Source: Chimonanthus salicifolius (lineage: Eukaryota; Streptophyta; Magnoliopsida; Laurales; Calycanthaceae). From it: a DNA stretch of 64,000 bases. A program made the translations under genes and the position numbers. Location of the stretch: the NCBI GenBank assembly GCA_013350335.1, contig CM023537.1:8547438-8611437 (forward strand), in the 5' to 3' direction. Of the stretch, positions 1 to 11,600 are shown piece by piece. The notes beneath the pieces are model-generated. The model was not told the DNA's origin, searched no databases, and was given only the letters and a program-made list of their open reading frames with translations. Every line of letters begins with the position of its first letter. Position 1 is the stretch's first letter.

Positions 1-2722
1 TTAATTTGTAAAATCAATGACTCTATATAACACTTAAAACACTCTTCTCTCAATGGTTAACTTTTGAAAGTAAATTCTACGTTAAGAATGTTATCATATC
101 ATGATTTTTTAATATGATTTGGATCAAGTGTAAGACCCACGTGCAAATGCCAAAAACCTTTATCCATGAAAGATTCTTGCTTTGTAGAAGTCTGATTTAT
201 CCTTTGTTGGCCGATTAATGGTCAGAAGATCTACTTCCCGTGGTTAAGAACTTAAAGATCGTTTACACTGCATTTGTTGGATGGATTTGATCGGATACAA
301 GACTCCCATGACAAAAATAACCCACAAGACCAGATCATTGTACCACAGTACCCTTTCCTTTTATGCATCCAATAAGATATTAACAAGATTTGCTGGGGAG
401 GAAAAGGAAAGCCCCTCCAAGTGATCAGCATGGTTTTTAGAACCTAGAATATAAACAGAAATAAACATAATTCATGAAGCTAAAGGGAGTATAACCTTTC
501 TTCTCATTTTGCAGCCTTTAGTAATTGGAAATCTTATTCATACACCAGTTTCCCTTGCTCAAATAATGGTATTTGTGGTATGTTATAAAAGGCCCATTTT
601 TTTTTCCTTTCTTTTTTTTTTCTCTCTTTTCAGAAAGGTATGAGGCCATTTGTTTGATGTGTTAGATTACAGAATTAATTGGATATATAGAATCCTTGCA
701 TGTAGGGTAATGCACATACATGCATCAATCACTAACCTGGGGTCAATTTTTTACCACGAAAGGGCAATTAGGTAGGTGCAAGAGAAATAATCATCCCAGC
801 ATTGCTGTTCTTAGCTCAAAAGAATATTAAGGAGAGGGTTCTCTGCATTGATTTGTCTGCCAGTATTTCCTTCATCTCGTCCGTGAGTTCTGTCAAGACA
901 ATGCAATTTTAACCCTTTAGTACATTGAGCTCTTTGACATGGCAATAGGCATGTACTGCATAAAAAATCCTCCTATTGTCTGGTAATCTCAAATAAGCTA
1001 GCCATGTAACGACAGCAAGAAAAGAATGAACCAAAGAAAGTGGTCAATCAGCTTTAAACAAAAGCTTCCTCTGCAATGATGTCTGGTTTCAAGACAGGAA
1101 ACATGAATACAAAGTGATTATTCTCTAGACATCCATCTAGCCAAAGAATAAATAGCATTTCTCACCATCTACACTAAGAATTAGCGTATCAATCCAAAAC
1201 ATAGGGGAGACGAAGTGAGAGAGAGAGAGAGAGAGAGAGGAAAAATCAACGCTACAAGCTAGATAAGAAAATTGATTTGCATACCAGTACTTCTTCAATG
1301 GGGAACCAAATGATGTAAATTTAGTGCTCTTCACATTTTGCCTCTTGATGAATTAAAAGGTAAAGGGGCAAAAAGGAAAGAATCTGAAATGTACATCGTC
1401 CAGTTTCCTGTCAAAAATAAAAAAGTACTGGCGAAAAAATCAATTCCCAACTAGATAACTTTACCAAATTATATTCACCAAATCTTATTAAATACATAAA
1501 GATATGAACTCAAAAATCCCGATTTGAATGGAATCACAGATCCATCTAGATAGAAAAAGTTATTGAAAAATGGCAGAATTGAAGCTGACAATTAATATCT
1601 GGACACCCAACTTGTGCTACATCCTGTTGGCCCAAACAAGATGCCAGAGGCATTCATTGGCTTTTATAATAAAAGTAATCTATGCCCGACATAAAATAGC
1701 TGTAAATGACTGATGGAATTGAATTCTGCCACCACATGACAAGCATGGGGATGGTAACCTGAAATTACCAGTTGAAAAAAAAAACCATTCAGTTCTCATT
1801 GAAGTTTTGATAGCAGGGCAATTGAAAATATCTTGAAGTAAGCCTTTCCTATAGTGCATATTTGGAGGTTTTCACGTGCCCCGAAGGATTAGTCGAGTGA
1901 GACGCTTGGACACTTTCGGTCAACAAAAAAAAAAGGGCACAGATGTCATTTCCCAAAAACTTAAGGGCAAAAATTGGAAAAGGAAAATATAGTATAGATA
2001 CTCTTCTCAAAACCCCTAAGACCATTTGGAGGAGTGAAAAACGACTCAAGCGAGCAAACGGAGAGAAGGTTGCTGACAGTCTACTCAGATCGTGGGCTTT
2101 TTCCTTTATTTTTACTCACTTTCACCTCTTTCCTTCCTCCTCCAATTATTTAAATATGGTATTGTGTCCCTATATCCTACTTTTTCTAATCGCTAAGTCC
2201 AAGACCTCACACCCGTGTCGGATCCAACACTAGCACCCGTGTCGGATCCTAGCACCCGTACCTGTGCAACTTATACTACAATATTTGAGCAAGACTATGT
2301 CTGACCCACATCTATGTTGCATGGTTCTTTCAATGTCTCCATGTTGGATTCTTTATAAGATTTTTCATCGATTCTTCTCTAATTATATGTAACATTGTAT
2401 TCCAAGATCACAAAATAATTTAACACCTTTTCTTCTTTTGAAATCAAAATAAAACAGGATTTGTTAACTACTTGATTGTTTTGAACAGTTATTGAATGTT
2501 ATTTTCTTTCAAAAATAATTATTTATCAAAATAGTGTAAATATTATATGCCAATCCATAAATCCCATGTTTCAATCAGCTGAATCTGATACCTAGTATAG
2601 TTGTTGGAATCTGACGCATGTATCTATACCATGTAAAATTATACGACCTAGTGGTATTTTTTAAGTTTCAAATAGCATGTGTTGGAATTTAAAAAATATA
2701 TAAACTTTTGAAGTACCCATCC
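1..2722. other. 3' flank of CLC-d, no gene seen
   Basis: This stretch lies downstream of the CLC-d stop codon and should include its 3' UTR, whose end I cannot place. I see an (AG)n microsatellite at about 1217-1239. At about 1848-1932 there is a truncated plus-strand SINE tail (TCGGTCAA followed by poly-A), similar to the fuller SINE at 18.7 kb. The short open frames here match no family I recognise and overlap on both strands. Confidence 0.6.
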
Positions 2723-5700
2723 CTATGAGTGGCAGCAATCCAGGTGGACCTCACAAAGCCAACACTCCGACTCTAGTAATGGTTTAGACCCTTCCAGTGC
2801 TTTTGGCTAATGTTTCAAAAGAGAAAATGTTTAAAGAAACAGAGCACTTCCGGCAAGTAACTGCAACAAGTTGGACTTTGTAGAATCCTTTCAAGTGTTT
2901 GAAGAAAAAAATAATAATAATAAAGATCCATGCCAAGGTAAGAAAAAGATGGAACATAGGTAAAGCTGTGTGAAGACCTTACACTAGTTGATTGGAGCTC
3001 CATTGTAGCTGAATCCTCATTTTCCTGTAACAACAGCAAAAAAGCATCAGTCACCATGAATTTCATTGAACTGGATAAGTTAAAAGAGAGCTGATCCAGT
3101 TAAGTACCTCAATCAACAAGTCCTTCCTCGTAATAAGACCTACAACCCGAGAAGGACGAGGAACAACAAATATATGTCTCAATCCTAGTTGACGGAAAAG
3201 ATTGTACACCTGTCACACATAGAATACTTATCAAGTATTTCTGTGCAAATATGATATAACTTGCAGAAAGAATTAAATGGAGATAAGATATGTGAGGCAG
3301 GATACCTTGGCCAGAGACATGTCTTCTGGGACAATATATGGGGAAGGGTTTAGAAAAGGGGCAAGATCCATATACATTTCCAAGTCATCTTGACTCAGAT
3401 GAATGTCCTCTATGGACAGTCCTTTACTTGATACAGGTTTCGCAAATTCACTGAAGTTATGCCTGGAATTTAAATTCAACCACTTTATTAACTTCACACA
3501 TGAAAAAGAAAAGGAAAATAAAGACTACTGGCATCAAGCTTACACTAACCTGATTGGTATGGATCCACCTCTTGAATCACAGGGTAAAGGGCTGTGCTGA
3601 AAATCAATCTTAGACTGCAGTAGCACCAACAAATGACTGCATATATAAAAAAAAAAGGTCAGCCATTCTCTGACAGCATCACTGCCTCATTTAATGACAG
3701 GCTGCAAGCATATGTTATATAAGTATCAATGCTTCTAACTAAACAGCACAACAAACACCACAAGTATCTAGAACTTTTTCAAGTTTTACCCACGAAGTAT
3801 GAGCCCAATGACTATTTGTTCTCCATTCCGTGCGTGATCAATCACCTAATACCAACCCAAATGTCATATGTTAGAGAGAGGGTGGTGAGATTAATGACAA
3901 ACATCTAAAAAGGGGTAGAGCTGAAACTTACAGGAAAGCCATTGTGTTTGTTGCTTCGCAAAACAGAAACAACTTCTGCAACTTTAACAACACGGGAGAA
4001 GTAGACAGCCTTACATAAAGGCCAAATGGCAGGATAATTGTAAGTTAAAAGCAACATGCAAGAAAATAGAGATTCATAAGAAAGCTTTCTAAGGAGAGCA
4101 ACCTTTTGATTCCTGCAGGCACTCCTTGCTGTCATTTTACGCATGTGTTGTTTTGGCCTTGACTCAAGTAACGGGATGCCCCTTAGCTGTGCTTGCATCT
4201 CATACAATCCTTCATTGAAAGCGTCACCAACAGCCTGTAAAAGGAATAAATCAGTAGCAAACATTTTTTAAGCATAAATCACTAGCAAACATTTAATTGC
4301 AAGTAATAGTACAAACCTCACATTAATGAGCATACCTTTGATATAAGGAGGACAAGCATGATAAGAGGTAGAAGTTTCAAATTGTTGGTGATCTCAACCA
4401 TAATGACACAAAGGGATACTGTCATCCGCATAGAACCTCCTAGAAAAGAAGCAGCGCCAAGTAGAGCATACCTGAAACGTTGGGTACATAATTTTGTAGT
4501 AAAAGACCTAGAAAGTAACAGTTGGCCACAAACACCCCAACAAATAAGAGACTCACGTTCCCTCCTCAACATTTAGCTTCTTATAGAAGTTAACCACAAA
4601 CATTCCAACAAGTCGCCCATATGTTGATCCAATCATTATTCCTGGAACAAATTGACCAGCAGGTACAGCAGTCCCAAATGTCACCACTGCTAGTGCATAA
4701 AACATGGCCTGAAATTAGAAAATTCAAAAACAGTGAAGCCATGCTTTGAGAAGGAAAACATGATAAAAACCAATTCAATGCTTTAGCATGCAGTTCAAGA
4801 TACATTCATTGCAAAATAAACTCAAGCATGATAAGGCTTGCTTGTTATTCAAATCAACTCAATCAGACTAGAGCTGTAATATGCTCAGCATATTGTGATA
4901 TTTAGAAACGGCCAGGCCACCACCAAGTCACCAACATGGGATGGCATGCATGCTAGCTGCTGATGAGAAACTGGAAGGTGACAAGTCACAGACTGCGATG
5001 GCACAGGCCAACATGGCTCAAGTTTCTTTCTCTCTTCTTTTTTCACGTTAATTAAAAATTATTATTTTATGTGACCCTAATATTGGAGGTACAAAGTCTG
5101 CAAGAGAGTAGGCCCTCAATCGTGATAGAAAAAAAAAATTAGGGTTCTTCCTTTGGGCCTCATTGAGTGTTTGAAAGACATTTAGTGAGAGCTATCTTAT
5201 GTATCTTAAGAGTTCTTTGTACGTGAGATTGAGAGTGGTGAGTCTTTTTGGATTTGTGCTGAGAACATTATACTTTCTACATGATCAAGTCTCTTAACAA
5301 AATTGAAATGCATGATGGCATTGTCAGAACTCTTATAGATGTGAGAAACGTTCTTATCTGAACAAATATTCTCATATACACTTGATTCTAATGGTTACAA
5401 AATCATTACAGAAAGAGGAACTATGAAGGTTCGTGCTTTAATTGTGATGAAATGAAAGAAAGTTGAAAATTTATATAACCTTTTGGGAAGTACAATTATG
5501 AATGGAGCAACAATGTCTACATTCCGATGACGCAGATCAAAAATATATGGCACATGAGACTGGGTCAAATGAGTGAGGCCTATGAGAATTGCACAAAGGA
5601 ATCTGCTCAAAAGTATTAAATCTCATAAGTTAGAGCTTTGTGAGCATTTTGTTTCCAAGAAAAAACACAAAGTAGTTTCAAGACCACAGTTCACCATACC

Positions 5701-8633
5701 AAAGGTATTTTAGATTATGCACTCAGATGTTTGGGGTCCTTCCTAGGTGCACTGGGAGGATCTGACTACTTTGTTTCCTTTATTGATAACTTGTCAAGAA
5801 GAACTTGGATTTACACTGTAGAGAACAATATGAGGTATTTACCACTATCAAGAAGTGGAAGGCGATAGTTGGGAAGCAAATAAGCCAAAAGGTGAAGTGT
5901 TTGAAGACAAACAATGGTAGAGGATATAAATGAAAGGAATTTAGAAAATCTTGCAAAGATGAATGCCTCTCTCATCACTTTACTACACTTAGGGCTGCAA
6001 CTCGGGTCGGGCGGGGCGGGTTTTAATAAACCCAACCCTAACCCGACTCTCACCACATTGAACCCGACCAGACCCGACCTGAATCAAAAACCCGATTTAG
6101 TGAACCCGACCCGACCCGAGCTTGTAATACCCTTAACCTGACACCTGACCCAACCCAAGTTGCAGCCCATTGAACCCGACCCGAGATTAGTTTAGATGAT
6201 AAAATACCCTCCATTTCATTTATCCTAAGAAAGAAAAAAGGAAAAAAGATCAAACTAATAGACAAGAATCAGCAAATCCCAAAGAGAAAATTTATAAAAA
6301 AAAAAAATAGAATAAGAGGAAATCAGAGCCTAAATTTAAAATTACAGCTGCTTGTTCTGATACTAATTAGATTATTGGCAGTCAAGCTATCCACCACCAA
6401 GTTGCATCCCACCAAGAACTTCACCTTCCTCAGCTTCAACCCCCCAAACTTCACTCTGACTGGAACTTCGACTTTAAGATCCAAAGGAATCCTCCCAGTC
6501 TGCTGTTGCTTGTTCAATGCATTCATCAAGGTGCTGCCGAATTGTGTCTGACCGGTTAGCGACATGTTGAGGACAGTGGTGCTCCGATGACCCTGATAGA
6601 ATGCCGGCCAAGGAAGAGAGGAGAGAGAACTCGTAGCTCCGCATAGATGAATGAAGGAAGTGGGCTCAGTAGTTACCAATGGATCAAGATAAATAGGGAG
6701 ACCTTTTACCATAAGAAAGGGGGAAGGAAAAATGCCAACCGGAGGGAAGGGAGGAAGAAGAAGCTGCTGGCTAGGGTTAGAAATTGAAAATGAAAGTTCT
6801 TGATTAGGGTTTGAGGGGTTAGGGTTTTATATTAAGTTATGAAATTTGGGTCGGGTCGGGTCGGGTTTTCTCGGGTCGGGTCGGGTCGGGTCAAGTTGAA
6901 ATTTAAAGACTTCATCAGCCCAACCCGACCCGAATTTCGATCTGGTTTTTCTCTTCTCAACCCGACCCGACCCTATAGCCCGACCATTGTAACCCGACCC
7001 GCATGATTTCTCAAGTCGGGTCATGCAGGTCGGGCCAAAACCCGACCCGAGTTACAGCCCTAACTACACTACGTACCCCATAACATAACAGTGTTGCAAA
7101 GCATTTGAACAAAACACTTTGGAAGGAGTGCACAATAAGTTAACAGTGCCATTTTATCCAAATAGTTCTGGGTAGAAGCTATTAACAAAGCTTGTTTCTT
7201 AGTCGATAGATCACCTGCTATGGCCTTGGGCTTGAAGACTCCTAAAGAGGCATGGTCTAGGTAATCCTCAATTTTTTTTCTGATTTGCATATTTTTGTTG
7301 CTCTACATATGTCTATGTGAATACTAACTAGTTGAAACCTACAACAACAAAATGTATCTTTCTTGGTTTCACACTCCACCCTACAGACCCCCTCTGGGGC
7401 GGGTTATTACAAAGTTGCCCACTAGCTCATTGCCTTTGGACTCACTTTATTAATCGTTTTAAGGTATCCTAGGTGTTTGATCGAACCTGTGCTGAGTCAT
7501 TGGAATCATGGTTTATTTCAAGACTTACTCCAAGGTTAAAACTTACATGGAATACTCTCCCCGCAGCCATCTTATGGACCAGTTGGAAAGAATAAAATTC
7601 AAAAGTCTTTGAAGGAAAAGCAGCAGATATTAATGATCTTATCCAATTAGTAAATTGAAGGCTTTGTGTATGGCTTCTTTCGAGCACATAGTTTAGCAGT
7701 CTTAGACTTACGGAACCTCATTTCATCCTGGGACAAATCTATGAATAGTTTTAGAAGGAAGATGAAGTCTAAAGATAAATAGAAACCCCCAGAACATAAT
7801 GTTTTGAAGTTCAATATAGATGGGGCAGCAAGAAGGAAACCGAGGCCGGCTGGGATAGGAGAGGTGCTTAGAAATCATGAGGGAACCACATCTATTGTTT
7901 TCAATGAATCGGTAGGAACTAGAGATTCCAATGAGGCAGAAATTTTTAGCATTAAGAGAGCTTTGCACATCTGGAAGTTGTATGGTCAAGGAAAGCTCAT
8001 TATTGAAGGGAATTCGGTAATCGCAATTAAGTGGCCAAAGGGTCAAAGAAAACGGCCCTGGAAATTGATCACCGTGGTTAGGGAGATTAGGATGTTGGCT
8101 TTGGGAATAGATGTATCATTTGTCAAGATCGGTCGTGCAGCTAATGGAGTAGTAGATTATTTTGCCTAGTTTGGAGTCACAGACCTTTTTTCTGGAGTTT
8201 CCTACTTTCTACTAAGAGGAGTTTTTTCTTTTTTACTCAATGTATTTTTGTTTTCTTTTTTCCCTCTTTTGTTTGGGTCTAATCCTGTTAGACTTTCTTC
8301 TTGTGTTTTTGTACTCTTCTTCCTTTAATATATTTCTCTTGGTTACTGCTAAAAAAAAAAGAATAATGTTGTAAACATGTTAACAAAGCTCTTTCCTGTT
8401 GACAAGTTCAACCAATGCTTAGCCTTAATCAATATTCAAAGTAGGTGTATGGATAATAGGTTGATAAGCATCTTCAGGGAGATTAAACGAAACTCTCACC
8501 AAAGTGGAGATTGTTATGTTTAGAAATAGTCATCCCACCACCAATGGGGGATGGCATGCAAGTTACCAATTGATGTGAAATTGAAAAGTGATGGCAAGCC
8601 ACCAATTTGGACAACAATAGCAACAAACACCAA

Positions 8634-8692
<59 letters not shown>

Positions 8693-11600
8693 CCCCCCCC
8701 CACCCACCCACCCACCCCCACCCCCCACCCACCACACACTCACACCCACGCCCACGCCCACGCCCCGACACACCCCCACCCCCACACACAAAAAAAAAAG
8801 AGTTCAAAGTTGTTATTAAAATTTATTATTTTATGGGATTTGTGTAGAGATCTTCTCCCCTTAATTTTGGAGATCCAAAGATAAGAGAGGCTTAGCCCCA
8901 TAATTGTGATAGACAAAAATTTGTGGGTCTTCCTTTGAATCTCCTTTGAGAGTATTCCAAAAAGATTTTGAGAGTTGTTGTTTATATTAAAAGTTCTTTG
9001 CAAGAGATTGACAGTGGTGAGCACTTTTGGTTTGTGCTTGGCATATTGTGATTCTCACACTCTTCTCTCTTCTAACTACTAATGCTATCATCCCTTTCAC
9101 TATGGATGTAAGCTTCGACGACGAACTAAGTTAAATTCTTGTCTCACCTTTTGTGGTATGTTTATATAATTTATTTTATTTTTTGCCTATTGCATAACAA
9201 TTTTTTACACATTACAACACATTGTGTTCATTTCTCCCAATTTTTCTTTTTTTTTTTTCTTTGGCTCAAATGCTTATTTTACAAACACTTGATGGTGTTT
9301 GGACATGGTAGAAATAGGGACCTGGAAATAGTTGCACTATAGTGAGTGCACCTAAGTGGAGAAAAATGAAAAGTAGTAGCACCAAGTGTTGCTGCAAACA
9401 TGTAAACCTTTACGTTGGTGCAATCACCATTTACCCTGTTCAACCTTTCTCTCCAAAGTGGAGACCTAGCTCCCATTTTCTTCACCTCCACTTTCTTTGA
9501 TGAACTCCAAACCATGCTCTCCCATGTTTGCTCCACTTAGTAGCACAACCCTCTTTAAACTTGGCCCCACTTCCAAATGTCATCCTATTGAATGCTGAGA
9601 GGATTGCAAATAACTGAAATAGAATGAATTCAGTTTCACATGTTTCCTTTTGTTGTTGGAAAAGTGTCTTGTTCTATTCTAGGCAAACGTCAAAGGCATG
9701 TAAACAAGAAGACAGGAAACATATGACATCAATGGATCCTTTATAACATAAAATTCATCCAAGATCATGACTGGAGCAAAGAACATGCAATTAACTAATG
9801 TCATTAAAAAATACAACCATTAAAACTACTGGTTTCCTCATATACAAAACAACCAAGGGTCCAAGTGAAGAAATTATACCAGAAAGGTGAAAAGGCTCTG
9901 CGCACTATATTCATGCAGTGTTTTTGCACTAAATAAATTGCGTATGGCATCATCCTGCAATCAACATGAATTAGTTCAAAATAGAACACAAAAACTTCTC
10001 ATGCTCTCTTTAAAAAATTACATGGCCCTTTTTCTTTTTAAAGATAACTTTCCCGTACTCATGTAAAAAAAGGAATGTAAGAAAAGGTGAAACTTAGAAG
10101 ACCTGAGTATTGAAAAAAAGAGTTGCGAGATCATTGTATTCATTCTCATGCTTCGCACAATGAAACTGCAAACACAATCCCTTGATAAGAAATCAAAACA
10201 ATGCATTATAAATATATCATTACTGTGGTCAGTAGTTATTATATGACAGTTCTCACAATAATCAAATAGTATTTGAACATTATCACCACCACCATCATCT
10301 CAAAGCCTTATCCTATCCATCTAGGTTTGGCTTTGTTAGCTGTAGTACTTCACCCACATGCAAACCATGCACACATCCACGTGCATGCACATGCAGATCT
10401 CTCCATTCCCTTTCACCCACCCAAGCAGGCCACTATAACATTGTGGATCACCATTAAGGTGTCATATTTCATTGTTGTCTTCATACTTGAAATATTTTAC
10501 TCAACATGCTAAATGGAAGACTTAGAATGCCACATTAAAAGTTGTAAAAGTTGGCAGAAAAACAAAAATCTCCATATATACATAGATACAATTTATTCCC
10601 CAAGCCCATGCCACATGGATCGCAAGGCCCGCCATGGACCCAATTTGACCTCAATCCAAGTACAACCCATTGATCTAACCTAATGAATTTCCGTTGGCAA
10701 ACAAAGTTGAACTTTTGAGCGCCCTAAAAACATGATTCACTTGGGAGTCATTTGGATTGAGCCAACTCAGTTGAGATGTAGTACATGACTACATGTATTT
10801 CCTACTATTACAGGAAACTAGATTTACAATGGATTCTTTGCTACTATTACAGGAAACTAGATTTACAATGGATTCTTTGTCCAAAGACATTTCCTAAAAA
10901 TGTTGAAAAATTATTTGGATGTTTCAGTTGTATTTCAAGAAATGCTAAAAACCTACTTAGACATGATTTCCCGAAAATTGATCAATAAAAATTTTAAGAC
11001 GTTCAATAACTAAAACTTTGTCCAATCTACATATTTATACTTTGTCATCATCATCATCAAAGCCATTCATCCCATCAACTTCGGTTGGTGGCACATTCGG
11101 ATTTTCCATATTTCTTTTTTTTTCTATAGACTGACTTCCTATTTAACACCCATAGGACTTGCACCTACAACTTTAAGGTTGCAATAATGATATGATGTGT
11201 TAAACTATATGAGAATAAAACCCTAACATTTACCCTCATATATTCTCTTTTTTTTAGCGATATACCCTCATATATTCTTGCCAATCATATTTGGAATTAG
11301 GAAATAGTATTACATATGAAAAATAGTTAGACTCTATCATTTGAATTGAAGGTTTTTATCACTTGATTTATTTTGAAATCTACATATTAATACTTAAACC
11401 TTGTCAATAATATAATTATAATTTTTTTACCTTAGAAATTTGTGGTTGTTCAAATTATATTAAGATAAAATAGATAAATAAATAATTTAAAAAGTAAAAA
11501 AATCTAACAATTAATAGTCATTGTCTTCAGTGATAATAGGTTTTATAATCTAAAATTATAGAATAAAATTTTAAGTTGTTAAGCCTAGTTAGTATTAAAC

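Larger units (their letters stand above)
5990..7062. mobile_element. Non-autonomous hAT-type element carrying a host-gene fragment
   Basis: The terminal inverted repeats begin TAGGGCTGyAACTCGGGTCG (left 5990, right 7062). They are flanked by a perfect 8-bp duplication, ACTACACT, at 5982-5989 and 7063-7070, the size typical of hAT transposition. Subterminal blocks about 180-220 bp long are dense in GGGTC/CGACCC repeats in both orientations. The host sequence is the Copia integrase ORF, and its frame resumes (TTLRTP) directly after the right end, which shows this is an insertion. The interior holds a LEA_2 gene fragment with promoter-like sequence instead of a transposase. Confidence 0.93.
4894..9058 (+). 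mobile_element. Decayed Copia LTR retrotransposon, host of nested insertions
   Basis: Two related LTRs flank the element: about 4894-5281 and about 8512-9058. They share TGTkATrTTTAGAAA starts, matching blocks (for example TTATTATTTTATG, GTGATAGA, TTCTTTG, AGTGGTGAG) and ACA ends. A purine tract (AAAGTGGAGATTG) precedes the 3' LTR. Between them are stop-riddled remains of the gag-pre-integrase and integrase core: HSDVWGPS near 5715-5742, a DNGRGYK-like stretch near 5905, then TTLRTP and KCIFLGF after the hAT insertion. Reverse transcriptase and RNase H are missing, so the element has a large internal deletion and cannot move. I could not find a convincing 5-bp target duplication. Confidence 0.8.
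4709..9879 (-). other. CLC-d intron 13 (5.2 kb), filled with nested transposons
   Basis: This is the largest intron of the gene, lying between the exon ending in SLFTFL and the exon starting AMFYAL. Most of it is a decayed Copia element that itself carries a LINE and an hAT-type element. The parts outside that nest (4709-4893 and about 9059-9879) show no coding signal. Confidence 0.85.

Noticed and set aside
2815..3066. Alternative CLC-d C-terminus by reading through from exon 22
   Set aside because: After TST the frame has no family resemblance, and a good GTAAGG donor lies exactly there.
6000..7060. GGGTCGG/CCGACCC arrays as telomere-like repeats
   Set aside because: The units are not the plant telomere repeat TTTAGGG and occur only near the ends of the hAT element, so they are subterminal repeats.
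7804..8169. Functional RNase H gene
   Set aside because: It is the domain of a truncated LINE with a family poly-A end; two sister copies in the window are likewise broken.
8483..8847. Long open frames on both strands
   Set aside because: They arise from the CT/GA and C/G-rich simple repeats in the Copia 3' LTR; composition alone keeps them open.
10785..10988. Small repeat-containing protein
   Set aside because: The frame spans an intronic 39-bp tandem duplication and has no start context or similarity.
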